A stretch of 64,000 nt of DNA from the NCBI GenBank assembly GCA_946811185.2, contig OX328097.1:5194242-5258241 (forward strand). Reading direction: 5' to 3'. The notes below the pieces were generated by a model. The model searched no databases. It was not told the DNA's origin and saw only the letters and a list, made by a program, of their open reading frames with translations. Source of the stretch: Hippopus hippopus (Eukaryota > Mollusca > Bivalvia > Cardiida > Cardiidae). Position numbers and translations under genes: made by a program. This document shows, piece after piece, positions 51,885-63,898 of the stretch. Within the stretch, counting starts at the first letter, position 1; every line of letters begins with the position of its first letter.

Positions 51885-52012
51885 TGTAAAGTTCGGTCAA
51901 AATTGGATTGGTAGTTTCAGAGATGTTCAAAAAAAAAGTTAAGACTCACAGACTTGCAACTGATACAGGGCTATGATATCAGCTTGCTGGCCTTTGGCCA
52001 GTGGAGCTTAAT
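51885..52012 (+). mobile_element. Helitron-like 3' fragment H5
   Basis: The terminal hairpin ctggcctttggccag is followed by TGGAG and CTTA; related to H2/H4. Confidence 0.6.
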
Positions 52013-52844
52013 ACTAACTAATGCTGGTAACCAGTAAAATTCTATAACCTGGTAAACAGAAAAACCTCTTGACATCTAATGGCCCATCCTTGACTCAAAT
52101 TGATAAAATGACCCTTTGTATTAGAATCCTGTGAACTACCAACAGAACCTACATTAACTAAGAGTAATGGTATGACAATGGTATTTAAAGTGATAACAAA
52201 AATTGGACATAATTATGCACAAGGTACTTAAAACACACTTCAGAAGACTGTTACCAGCTTTAACTACAATGAGGAGAGTATTTTTAAAGGACTATGATAT
52301 CATCTAACAAAGTGGATGAGCCAATAATTTTTGTTGGTTGTAACAATTACCCATTATGAATTCAGTTGGGTAATATGACTTTTTTTGGACTGAGATAGGC
52401 GTTCCCTGTCATTCTTTGCTTGAAACAATTGAAATTCCTTGCACTGACTATTTTAACAACCAAGCTGACAAAAGAGACTTTTGGAGACATTGTGGGAAAA
52501 AGGAGAAAATTCTAGTAACCATGATTGTGTTTGCCTTTTTCCACAATGCTTTCTCCTATTTCAAAGACAGAATTCACCTTTTGAATGACACTGAATTTAT
52601 CGACAGGAAATGCTTTTAATTTGGACAAGTGCAAAATTTAGTTGTGTGGTAAAGGGTTAACTACCCAGTCTGTTGTCCACGATGAATGTGTAGTGGCCTA
52701 ATCCACTTTTGACTTTGCAGCACATTTTACAGCATCATGGTCTGATCTGGGTCAACAAAGTTTTTTTACTGTGCACTTTTGTACGTAACAAGACATTACG
52801 CGCTAAGAGGCAGAATCAAATCTTGAAAATTAATTTTGGCCACA

Positions 52845-53340
52845 CTGGCCAAAAGCCAGCCAGCTTATGTCAATTACTAGCCAAGTTTGGTAACCCTAGA
52901 CCTTATGGTTTCAGAAAAGAAGATTTTCAAAGATTTTCTCCTTTTTTTCTTCAGGTTTTGTTGCCATGGCAAGTTGGCAACCAGAGTTTTTACAGGAATC
53001 AAAGTTTTCAAGAAATTCTGAATAGGGCCATGGCAGGATCATTTCTGTGAAGTTTGGTAAAAGTTGGATTGGTAGTTGAACCCTTCACCACACAATCCCG
53101 ACTTCTAACGACCCTAAGGAGATAGGCCTTTTGAAAACATTGTGGCCAAAGGAGAAAATGCTGGTAACCAGCATTTTCTCCTTTTCCCACAATGTTTTCC
53201 ATGCTTTCAATGACATAATCCATCATTTGAATCTAATATGATTTGTCGTCTGCAAATACTTTCAATTTGGACCAGTCTTAAATTTTGCTGTTTGGTATAG
53301 AGTTAAGAGAAGATGTTTGAAATGCACTTTGGATTTTGAA
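52845..53340 (+). mobile_element. Helitron-like fragment H6 split by a TTAA MITE
   Basis: The body (gttgccatggcaa, gtgaagtttgg, ggtagtt) is interrupted at 53,076 and resumes gagaagatgtttgaaa at 53,307. Confidence 0.65.
53076..53306 (-). mobile_element. TTAA palindromic MITE inside H6
   Basis: Left target mutated to TTGA, right TTAA intact; core aaaatgctggtaaccagcat. Confidence 0.87.
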
Positions 53341-56300
53341 TGTGTAGGCTGTAGATACTTCCAGTTTGAAGAGGGGAAGGTCGGGGGTAATCTATAAGTT
53401 ATTGTTTGAGATAATGTTAAAATTTCCCTCTGAATAATAGTTGAAAGAGCACTGTGCTCTTAGTACATGATAGGGGGGCAGGTGGGTAGGGGTTTGTCCC
53501 ATAGCAAGTTCATGTCTGTTTTATGTTTCAAAGCTGTCATAATCTCACATGAAAACGGATGATATACATGGTTCTAAACACTTTACCACACAGCAAACTT
53601 TCAGACACAACAAAATTAGCTTTCTATAGAGTACAAAGTAACAAATCATAATTTTTGTATGTTAAAAACAATGTGGGAAAAAGAGAAAATGCTGGTTAGC
53701 AGCATTTTCTCCTTTTCCTATGATGTTTGCAAAAGCCTTCTTCACAGCTGTGAAACACTGAATTGTTCGGGAAAAGGCCCAATGACTCTATATGTATTTT
53801 GTTACAAAAACCTACCTACATGTTTACATTTTCAGTCAGGTGTAACTATTTCAAAGTTGCAACAATCCATCTTCTTGATATACGATTACCTAATCATATG
53901 ACATTCAACCATTTAACCCATAATGCAATATAAATAAGACTTTTCACCTGAAGTTTTTCATACCTTGTGGAGTGGAGTAATCACTTGTCACATGTTTGTT
54001 CTTTTTCCCATAATATTTTCTATACAGCTACAAATATCTCTTACATCTTTTTCAAGCATTCTAGTCTTGTATCAAATGTCACAGTCACTTCTATGTCTAA
54101 AATTTTTACATCTTTACAAGACAACTAAATTCTAGACCCGTTTTATCCCTTTTCCTAACAATCCCGAGTTAACTTTCCTGATAGAGAAGGCTTTTAAAAT
54201 TATTGAGGGAAAAGAAGAAAATGCTGGTAACCAGCATTTTCTCCTATTTCTTCAATTTTTTTCTAATCTGTTAGAGACAGAAATCATAAGTTTAGCTACC
54301 GTCATCTGGAAATACTGTCAACTTGGTCCAGACCAAAATTTTGTCGCCTGATACAGAGTTGATTGACGGCATTTTGCAGACAACCAGTTAAACATTGTTC
54401 ATATGATGGGAGTTGTCTTTCAAAGGGCAGAAAACATGGTAGGAAAAGGATTAAGTGCAGTTAAACTGCTTTTTTTATCTCCATTTGCATTGCCAGGATT
54501 AAAATATTTATAACCACAGTAAGGCTTGAAGTACCAGGGGAGGGAGCAGGAGGGGGTAGAGCATAGAGGAATTCGCTTGTCATTAATGCATCAATTTAAC
54601 CAATCTATTTAATTGAAAGGGCACCCAGATCTAGAGAAAAATCAACACATGTATGTGATATTATGATTCAAATAAATCTCAGTTTCCTGGGAATTTTATC
54701 AGGATAAAATTAAAAGATAAAATTTCCAGGAAACTTTCATTTATTGCAATAGTTTTGGGAAATAATCATGATAGTTATCTAGTATCTCGTGGTAGAAATA
54801 ATGCCACCATACTATAGTTGCGTAAAACTTACGCAAATTTTGTTCATAACTACCTTAGTAAAACGGGGCCCAGATTTTTCCAAAGTTGAAAGTAACACAA
54901 CTTCTGATTGGCTAAACCACTTGGTTTAGCCAATCAAGTGGTTTAGCCAATCAGAAATTATGTTACTTTCAAGTAATGTCTCTTTTAGGCACAATGTTTT
55001 CATTCAACAAACCTACGTAACATTATTTTCACGAACCATGGACTATAAAATTTCTCACAGTGTTCTTTTGCATAAAGTTATAGATTTGTCGATCGATTGA
55101 TTGGGAATTATACACTGGTTTTAACGTTATTTTAGCTGTATCACCACAACAGCTAACACATTTGTACTAGGCTGGAGTTCTGAAGTATCTTGCCCAATTA
55201 CACTCCCACAAAAAGCCCAGTGCTTCCAGGGAGGCTAAAACCAAGGGCCTCAAGGCAATGAGTCCTACACTTTACCACTGATCCATGCAGGACCCTACAT
55301 AAAGTTATCATGGGCCCATATTTACCAACCATTTTTGTGAATATTCTTAAGAATTTTTAAAGTTTCAAAGTTACACACTTTCTTATTGGCTAAACCAAAT
55401 GGTTTGTCCAATCAAAAATTAAGCTACTTTTAAAATCAGAATAAGACGAACAGAACAAGATAAGAATGCAATTTATTATGGTTGGTACATACTGGCCCTG
55501 GGCTAAAAATAGCTTTTAACAATGGACTCGAAACTCTTTACCAAACAACAGAATTTTAGACTGGTTCAAATTGAAGGCATTTGCCAAAGAAAAATCAAAT
55601 GTTGCACAAATTAGGACATTTTTTCTTTGTAAGGGTGAAAAACATTGAAGGAAAAGGATACAGCATTTTCTCCTTTTCCCACAATGTTTATATGACTATA
55701 TAACTCTTTACCACACAATGAAATTGTAGACTTGTCCAAACGGAAAGTGTTTGCAGACAATTTGAATGTGGCTCAAATGATGGAATTTGTCTTTAATTGG
55801 GTAGAAAACATTTTGGGAAAAAGCGAAAATGCTGGTTACCAGCATTTTCTCCTTTTCCTATAATGTTTTCAAAAGGCTTCTCTTTCAAGGTCGTTAAAAC
55901 TCGGGATTTTCTGGTACAGGGATAATGGACATTGTACAGCATAATGGGCTTTCAGTAAACTTTGTCCTTACAGTGTGACAGGTCTTCACTAAATACACAC
56001 CTTAATACTGGTAATACTAGTCCTAGTTTCGTGACAGGATGCAAACCATAAAACCATCAAGGCCTGGCTTTAGAAATTATGGGTGGCAACTGATTTGACT
56101 CTTGATTGGTTTGCAGTAGATATTCTAATAAAATTCTGTGTGCAGAGGCGAAATTGACATTTGATTGATTGGCATTGTATGGTGAGAATGCAGTATGGTG
56201 TGTAGGTAACAAAACCTAATGTGCAAACCCTGATAAAAAATTACTGTGCAAGCACTTTGTCAAAAATGTCACCACATAAAACAAAACAGTAAAAAGAAAG

Positions 56301-56370
56301 TTCACACTCTTAAACCACTTCTGTCCTTCATTGTAAATGTACTACCGTTTACACCTACACAGTTGACAGT
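53307..56370. other. Intergenic repeats, no exon seen
   Basis: Holds diverged TTAA MITE copies (about 53,578-53,780, 54,145-54,365, 55,533-55,705, 55,702-55,935), partial CCAATCAGA palindromes at 54,885-54,990 and 55,320-55,500, and a SINE. The cathepsin signal-peptide exon could be hidden here. Confidence 0.5.
55082..55297 (-). mobile_element. SINE family B with 11-bp target duplication
   Basis: cataaagttat occurs at 55071-55081 and 55298-55308. Head complement accactgatccatgcaggac. Confidence 0.87.
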
Positions 56371-56598
56371 TTAACCCTTTACCAAACAATCCCTGGTTTT
56401 TACGACCCAGAGGAAGAAGCCTTCTGAAAACAATGTGGGAAAAGGAGAAAATGCTGGTAACCAGCATTTTCTCCTTTTCCCATAATGTTTTCTACTCTTC
56501 TAAAGTCAAGTTTCGATTTTTGATCACATTCATTTTGTCGTCTGCAAATGCTTTCAATTTGGACCAGTCTAAAATTTTGTCGTTTGGTAAAGAGTTAA
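56371..56598 (-). mobile_element. TTAA palindromic MITE, near consensus
   Basis: TTAA at both ends (56371-56374, 56595-56598); only cccataatg differs in the core. Confidence 0.92.
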
Positions 56599-57634
56599 GA
56601 AAAAAAAGAGAAAAATAAATCTAATTGCTTGCAACATTGCCTAGAGCTTTCTGTACTGCTGGGGAAGAAACATATTGCCAAAACACCATGGTACCACAAG
56701 CCTTTGCAAGTGATGACTAGGACAGTTTCACAGCTTTCAATATTATCACAGCAACTGTTGCCTGGGCATGTCATATTCTTCAAAGACCTGTCTGCTATGA
56801 TGCATCACTATCCTGTAAGGGTTAAATATCAATACAAGGTGCTTAAATTGCCGCTAAAAATAGCAAGCAGATAATGGCTATATATAATGTCTGCAGAAAA
56901 ATCAAGACAGATTTTTGCTACAAATTTCTTTTCTTAAAAATATGCTAATTTCAAAAGGGAAAAATAATTTTATAGAATACCATTGTTACTGCAAGTCTCT
57001 ATATACAATTTCTAAATATAAAGACTGGGAAAACTGGGATTTGTGCGACAGATTGAAAACAAAAATAAGTGGAAGATAATACACAGCAACAGTTCCCTTA
57101 TTCATCTTTGCCTGTGGTTTCTCTAGTAATAGGCAAAGGCTTTTACTCAGAGACACTCCATTCAAAAATTAAGTGCCTTAAGTGAGGATTGAACCCAAGC
57201 AATAGCTCCTTTTCCTACAGAGCTATCCATACTGTCGAATGACAAACATTGCAGAAACACCATGGTATTACATGTACCTGCCTTTGCTTGTGATGATTAT
57301 AATTGATCAAATGGTCTTTTACAAAGCTTTCAACATAACGTAGTCATATCACAGCAACAGCTCAATGATGTGTGGTCTGAATTTCATTAGTACCAGGCAA
57401 GGACACTCCAAAGAAAAAACAGCACCTACCATATTGTCTCTTTTAACACCTCAAGAGGCATTACATTTTCTGAAAGGGGGGCGATTAATAGAGGTAAAAC
57501 GACATTGAATTTTCTGAGGATGATGATAACATTACTGCCAGGCTTTTGGTCAGTACCAAGTGAATGCCATTTTAGAAACCCACTCTATTACTGCAGAATA
57601 TCAATTTTACCACCAATCATGATTCATTTGGCCA

Positions 57635-57863
57635 TTAACCCTTTACCACACAATGACGCCTTTTAACACCCCTGAAGAAGAGGCCTTTTGAAAACATTGT
57701 GGGAAAAGGAGAAAATGCTGGTAACCAGCATTTTCTCCTTTTCCCACAAAGTTTTCTACCCTATCAAAGAAAAAATGTGTCATTTGAGCCACTATGAAAT
57801 TGTCGTCTGCAAATGCTTTCAATTTGGATAGGTCTTAAATTTTGCCGTGTGGTAAAGGGTTAA
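57635..57863 (-). mobile_element. TTAA palindromic MITE, near consensus
   Basis: TTAA 57635-57638 and 57860-57863; perfect central hairpin. Confidence 0.92.
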
Positions 57864-58358
57864 ATAGCATGCATGATTAATGTAAGACACGAGTCTTCGG
57901 TTTTTTCAAATTCTTAAAGTTTTCAAAGTTAGTTGACAAATTTTGTGTTACTGGAAGTTGATAGTATTATCGAAAGCCAACCAATATTTGGACAGTCGGG
58001 TGTTAATAACATCGACTTGTGAAGTAATTAGGATTATGTCGATGCCATTAGTTTATTCCAGCTGATTTATTTCAACTTTAGCGATGGATTGGCTGTCTGG
58101 TAAGCCCATTTTTGGTTAGAAAAGAGCTGTCTAACCTTTCATGATTTTGTTTTGTTTCATTGTGTATATCAACGGAGGCTAAAATTATCATCAAAGGGAA
58201 ATAAAAAATACCACAATTATCGCATTCCCTTTATACATGTACATGTGTTCTCAACTAATATAGCTTTTGTAAATCGCCAACCCTGTTGATGATTGCACTA
58301 TATATTCCAGCATTCACAGTTATCACAGGTCAACCTTTAACTTGTGCTTAAAGTTAAA

Positions 58359-58551
58359 CAGAGCTCCAGACAGAGGGAGTGATTTTGATTTCACAATTGA
58401 AAATATATATCACTCTCCACTAAACCCTATGTTGTGGGTGCTCATTAGAATTGTCTCAACCAGATGATTCTAATGGGTACCAACAACATAGGGTTTAGAA
58501 GAGAAAATAATGGATTTAGAATACCATCACTCTCTCTTATCTGGAGCTCTG
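58359..58551. mobile_element. CAGAGCTCC TIR element with 10-bp flanking repeats
   Basis: CAGAGCTCCAGACAGAGG at the left and its near complement at the right; inner arms aaccctatgttgt/acaacatagggttt. TTAAAGTTAA flanks both sides (58348-58357 and 58552-58561). Confidence 0.75.
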
Positions 58552-58787
58552 TTAAAGTTAACCAAACAATCCCAAGTTTTAAACTACCTTAGGAAGACGG
58601 CTTTTGGAAACACTGTGTGAAAAGAAGAAAATGATGATAACCAGCATTTTCTCCTTTATCAACAATGTTTTCTTCCCCTTCAAGTCTTATTATTTGAATC
58701 ATGGTTACATTGTCATCTGAAGATGACAAGTCTACAGTTGTCTTGTTTCATAAAGTGTTTATCTTGATCATTTTGAACTCATAGCAT

Positions 58788-59000
58788 TAACCTTTTACTT
58801 ACAATCCCAAGTTTTAACCATACTGAGGCAGGGGGCTCTTACAAACATTGTAGGAAAAGGTAACCAGCATTTTCTCCTTTTCAATACTGTTTTCTACCCT
58901 TTTGAATACAAATATTATTATCTGAACCACAGTTAATTTGTCATCTGCAGATGCTTTCAAATTGGACAGACCTAAAGTTGTGTCATTTGGTAAAGAGTTC
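58788..59000 (-). mobile_element. TTAA MITE, hairpin arm deleted
   Basis: Left TTAACCTTTTACTTACAAT, right TTTGGTAAAGAGTTC; one hairpin arm is shortened to aggtaaccagcat. Confidence 0.78.
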
Positions 59001-59277
59001 ATCTTTGCCCTTTTGGACTCACATCATCAAGTACTCAGTTGATTGAAAAGAAAACAAGAAGTATTACTGTGTCTTTAATTCTGGTATAACAAAAGGTACT
59101 AAATACAAAACAACATGTAGAGTTTCACTAAAATGCAAATTAAGCCAACTACAGCAGAAAATATATAGGTTCAAAAAAGTCAAACAAAACCACAAAAAAA
59201 TATAAAGAAACATCAGACTAGAAACAAAGGACTAGAAAGGTCTAACTTTTTCATCAAAATAAAACCATGTTACCATT

Positions 59278-59502
59278 TAGCCTTTGCCACATAATCCCAA
59301 ATTAATACAACCCTAACACATGAGGCCTTGGAAAACATTGTGGGAAAAGGGGAAAATGCTGGTTGCAAGCATTTTCTCCTTTTCCAACAATGTTTTCTGT
59401 CCTTTCACTACCAAGTTCCATCATTTGCACCACATTTAACTGTCATCTGAAATTGCTTTGAAATTGGACCACTCTAAAATTTTGTCGTTTGGTATAGAGT
59501 TA
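59278..59502 (-). mobile_element. TTAA palindromic MITE
   Basis: Core gaaaatgctggttgcaagca; right end TTTGGTATAGAGTTA. Confidence 0.82.
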
Positions 59503-59599
59503 CAGTGGTATCAACCAGATTTTCACTTTTACACATTATTTTGAGAAGAAATCAACACAGACTGGTTACTTTTATTCCCGCGCTTAGATGGCTGTAAAA

Positions 59600-59985
59600 C
59601 AAAAATGAGCCATGCTCTGGCAAAAGGGGGCTTAATATATCTCCGTGATACATGACACCAGCCCAAGTCATCACATAATTATGGATCCATAAGAGCTACT
59701 TTTTTAAACATCCAACTTAATCATGTAGTAGACTGGTCCTTTGACATACAAAAAATTGACCAATAGCGAAAAGTTTCGACCAAGGTCAGCCTGTCTTCAA
59801 CATTATTTCTGTGATTTCGTGGTGGATAGTGCACCTAACCATGCTTTCCTGGAGTATTTTTTAACCAGTACTCCATACAATATTTCTTTCCAAGCCACCG
59901 GCTGCTTTCCCACATAACTATCGTCAAAACAATGGTCACTGGTGAGAGAGCAATGAATCTCTCCTCCGAAAGAAATCACTTACTG
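59600..59985. mobile_element. GAGCCATGCTC MITE fragment joined to SINE family C
   Basis: atgagccatgctctggcaaa starts the MITE at about 59,606; at about 59,790 it passes into the SINE body (ttcaacattatttctg, gccaccggctgctttccc). Confidence 0.62.
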
Positions 59986-60034
59986 TTCTTGCGTAACAAG
60001 GAAAATACAATTTGAATACACAGCAATTACAGTT

Positions 60035-60115
60035 GCCTGGATAGCTCAATCAGTTAAGTTGCTGAGTTATAATTCTGAACTTGTTGGTTCAAATACCAGC
60101 TGAGGCAAATCATAT
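60035..60115 (+). mobile_element. tRNA-like SINE head, family D
   Basis: Box A gatagctcaatcagttaagt and box B ttggttcaaatacc in correct spacing. Confidence 0.65.
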
Positions 60116-60420
60116 TTGCAGTATTTTTGTACTAAGGTCCTCCCTCCTCCCTAACTTAGAGTAAACAGTGACATGTTTCCATGTGTTTTTCCTAGAAAAT
60201 ATCAACTCTATCAAATTTCTCTGCCAGAAAAAATTAAGGGGTCAAAACCTAGTTCATGCTGCTCTAAAACAGCATGCTCCTTTAATGTCTACATACAAAA
60301 CTGACCAAAACATCAGGCACTAAGCACAGGGCTTCAGCAAGCTTCAGGCACAATGATGTATCTTTGAGCATGTTGTCAATCAAGGCTAAACTGCAGAGAA
60401 CATGCCATCTATTCAGAAAT

Positions 60421-60426
60421 TTTATT
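60421..60426 (-). promoter_or_regulatory. Candidate poly(A) signal
   Basis: TTTATT gives AATAAA on the minus strand, 295 bp downstream of the stop of the GPI-type exon. Confidence 0.4.
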
Positions 60427-60720
60427 GTATACTTTTTCATGGTTCAAGGCTTCAAGCAACTTGTATACAGCAACTTTTCAGTCTGTATTATAAAAAAGTT
60501 CAGCAATCAGAGCCGACACTAACATGAAACATTATACTTGTTTAATCAATGCCTGAAAAGGGATAATATATGTATATTGACCAGTCTATGCCTCATTCAG
60601 TTGGGGGAATCTTTCACACATATACATGTAGCTATATAAACACTTTTGATAACAGTTGAAACACTGCTTTTGGGTCATGCAAAGTCCTTATAAAGTCTCA
60701 ATAATTTGCTCGATTAGTTC

Positions 60721-60864
60721 TCAGAGAATATAGAAAAAAGAATGGACTAAAGCAACTAAGAACAAAGATGCGGTGCTAAGCAACATAGTGGGTCCTGCAT
60801 TTTCAGGTGAAGTAGAGTTATCAGATCTTCCGGCACCTAGCAATTGACTTTCTAATTCCTCTGC
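60721..60864 (-). CDS. Terminal exon of an unrecognised GPI-anchored-type protein
   Basis: The acceptor ttttgtag sits above 60864, and a 47-codon frame ends in TGA at 60721-60723. It encodes a charged start (AEELESQLLG), an N-glycosylation site (NST), a small-residue segment (PENAGP) and a hydrophobic tail (LFLVALVHSFFYIL), the layout of a GPI attachment signal or a C-terminal membrane anchor. The rest of the gene must lie to the right of or beyond the window; I could not find its exons in 60,865-64,000. The protein family is not recognised. Phase zero entry is assumed. Confidence 0.55.
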   Translation of the reverse strand, partial: AEELESQLLGAGRSDNSTSPENAGPTMLLSTASLFLVALVHSFFYIL

Positions 60865-61534
60865 CTACAAAACATAAAATTACAGCAAAATGACAACGTA
60901 AGACAGCAAAAAAGTGATCCAAGACCATACAGAGACACCAAACCCACCATGCGAGACTGGTTATAGGATAGCAAAATTAAATACCGATAATTAAAATCAG
61001 TTTGATAGCCATATGAAGACTATCTCATAAATTTGCTAACCATGCCTTTGGTATTTTTTGACAAGCTCCGAACCAACAACATAATTCATCTCTGACAACA
61101 AAGTCTCCATTCACAATTCCAATTCAGAGGAAAAAAACAAGCATGCCATTAGTAATAACAGAGAGTACCAGGTTATGTAATTCAATTCAGTCAAAAAAAC
61201 CCAACATAATTACAGAACCCCACCCTGAAATCTCATTATATAAACCATGCAAAAACATTCTGAACAAGTATAGCCAGTATACACCATGCTGAGTATCATT
61301 ATATAAACCATGCAAAAACATTTTGAACAAGTATAGCCAGTGAACAAGTATAGCCAGTAAAGACCATGCTGAGTATCATGTCTCACTTATCTGAGGTAGA
61401 TAAAACCATCCAAACAGACAAAAAGGTTTGCTTGTTTCGGCAGAAAATCATATTCACAAACAAACCAGGATAAGTCCATTGTCAAGCTTTAACAGTTACA
61501 AACCCAGTTAGATCTGAATATCAGAATTTTCTGT
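60865..61534. other. Unassigned, with a local duplication
   Basis: tatccagtatac-like units (attatataaaccatgcaaaaacatt) occur twice at 61,235 and 61,297 region. No exon seen. Confidence 0.45.
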
Positions 61535-61763
61535 TTAACTCTTTACCACACAACAAAATTTCAGACTTGTCGAAATTGAACACATTTGAAGAAAGACATA
61601 TTGAATGTGATTCATATCATGCCATTGTCTGTGAAAGGATAGAAAACATTGTGGGAAAAGGAGAAAATGCTGGTTACCAGCATTTTCTCCTTTTCCCACA
61701 TTGTTTTCAAGAACCTTATTGCTTTGGGTTGTTAAAACTCAGGATTGTGTGGTAAAGGGTTAA
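61535..61763 (+). mobile_element. TTAA palindromic MITE, near consensus
   Basis: TTAA 61535-61538 and 61760-61763; hairpin arms perfect over about 24 bp. Confidence 0.92.
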
Positions 61764-61839
61764 TCTGGTAAGTCTGTTTTACCATTTTCGGGGGAATCAG
61801 CTCTGCATTACTGCTTACTAATATCTGGGTCATTGTTAA

Positions 61840-62040
61840 CTGTACACCAAAGGACAAAATTTTGGATTGGACTAAATTGAAAGCATTTGCAGACAACAAA
61901 TCAAAAGTAACTGATAAATTAAAAGGGGATAAATTGAAGGAAGGGTTCAAAACATTGTGGGAAAAGGAGAAAATGATGGTTACCAGTATTTTCTTCTTGT
62001 CCAGCAATGCCGTCAAAAGGCTTCTTTCTCTGGGTCATGT
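61840..62040 (+). mobile_element. TTAA MITE, diverged
   Basis: Left arm gactaaattgaaagcatttg is present; hairpin gagaaaatgatggttaccag. Confidence 0.7.
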
Positions 62041-62044
62041 AAAG

Positions 62045-62390
62045 GCCCAGTAAAGGCCCAAATATCAAAGCAGGTGTCATGATACATTTAAATTTAAATC
62101 ATACCATTTAAAAGTATGGAAAATATTGTGGAGATGACAGTCTGTTATCGTGTGGTTGGACCATATGTTAGTCACTGGCAGAAGAAAGAATTTTAAAATC
62201 AGGCAAAAAGTAAACAAAAGACACAGCAGGTTTTAACCTAGTTTTGAAATTAATTTCTCTGTCAGCGACTAACTCTTGGACCAACCGTACAATTACAGAT
62301 TGTCATCTTCACAATAATTTTCCTACTTTTAAATGGTATGATATAAATCCAAATGCATTTAAACACCCGCTTCGTTTACTTTTGGCCTTT
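62045..62390. mobile_element. AAGGCCAAA long-palindrome MITE, copy 3
   Basis: About 170-bp arms: catttaaaagtatgg, gatgacagtctgtta and agttagtcgctga appear in both halves in opposite sense. Confidence 0.75.
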
Positions 62391-63318
62391 ATTGTTACTT
62401 CAAAGTCCGGATTGTGTGGCAAAAGATTAAAATATCTGGTTTGTTTAGGATGAATACTTCTGGCACAAAGTCCAAAGGGCAAAATACAAAACTTCAGAGA
62501 TCAAAGATCCTATTGTATATTCTGTGCAGAAATTCACCACAGATTAAAAAAGTTTCGACCATAATATTATGATGTTGAGATTTTCATTGTGAGCTTTGAG
62601 AATTTCTATTCAGTACATACATGAGGTAAGCCAGGCTTTCAGTGACCTACTGAGAATATCATACCAACAGCATTTGTCATGTGTTCAGGTCAAACATTCC
62701 CTGCCACGTGGAATGCTTTATCATGTTTTTTTTTTCATAACCATACCCATCAACTTGGTGAAATATATATGTCACTGAAATTTAGGACCAGCTGAAAATA
62801 ATTGCATATGCAGATAATAGATTCAATGCTGCTCAAATTATGGAATTTGTCTTCGTCAAATGTATGTCAATAAAATCTGGGACCAGTTGAAAGCAATAGC
62901 ATTTGCAGACAATATATTCAAAGCTACTCAAATGATGGAATTTGAGGAAAAAGGCTTTTGTAAACATCTAGGGAAAAGGAGAGAATGCTGGTAAAAGCAG
63001 TAAAACTGTCAATTTCCAACCAAGAAATGTAAGATATATATGAGTATCTCACAACGTGATACAGCCATGGGATTTGGTCAACAGATCACCCGCGGTTTGC
63101 CAGATACTTTGACATATAAAAGTCAAATAGTTTTGAAATCTGGTAAAAAATTAAGTAGAGTAACAAGATAAAAAGGCCACTCAAATATAGAGGACAATGC
63201 TGTGGTATTCTACCTAAATCCTGCTAGATAATGTAAGCGAAACAAAACTTTCAAGCCACTTATAAAAACTCAAATTCTGCTATTTCAAGGTTATTTCATT
63301 TGGAGAAATATTTTATTG
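62391..63318. other. Unassigned, with MITE remnants
   Basis: Left-arm fragments of the TTAA MITE (aaagcaatagcatttgcagac) recur at about 62,780-62,840 and 62,870-63,000. Confidence 0.45.
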
Positions 63319-63381
63319 GACACTGTAGATCCAAGATCAGACTGCACATTTTGTGCAATCTGATCTTGATCTACACTGTCC
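63319..63381. repeat. GATC-hairpin repeat, copy 6
   Basis: The best copy: cactgtagatccaagatcag pairs with ctgatcttgatctacactg. Confidence 0.85.
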
Positions 63382-63431
63382 AAAAAAGGTTGTTGAGTCA
63401 CACAAAGCAGCATAAAGGTTAACTAATGGGT

Positions 63432-63650
63432 TAACTCTATACTGAACAACAAAATTCTAGACCCATCCAAATTGAAAGCTTTTGTAGACAACAAATGTGG
63501 TTAAAATGTTAAAAGTTTGTCTCTAAAGGGTAGAAAACAGTGTGTGATATGTAGGAAATGCTGGTTCCTAACATTTCTCCTTTTCCACTCTTTCAAAAGC
63601 CCTCTTTCTGAAGGTCGTTTAAACTTGGGTGTTTTGCAAAGGCTTAAAGG
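63432..63650 (+). mobile_element. TTAA MITE, diverged
   Basis: Starts TTAACTCTATACTGAACAAC; hairpin reduced to gtaggaaatgctggttccta. Confidence 0.7.
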
Positions 63651-63898
63651 TGAACTGGATTCCTTGATTAACCAGCTTTCACATCTCTAGCTTTGCCTAT
63701 GCGGCCAAAGTAGACCAAGAACAGACCTCAGAGCTGTGTATAGAATGTGCAGTCTTGTCTTTCTGATCTACACTTTGCTAAGACATCCTGAACAAAAGTG
63801 ACCTTTATAGTGCAATTATTACGGTCATATTTCTAGACTGAAAAAATCTGTTGGAGTTATTTAGTACTCTGAGGTTTTACTTTCTTACCATCAACAAC

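Noticed and set aside
58075..58105. Plus-strand mini-exon (acceptor ttcaactttag, ATGGATTGGCTGTCTG, donor GTAAGC)
   Set aside because: The splice-like borders are neat, but there is no partner exon and no recognisable protein.
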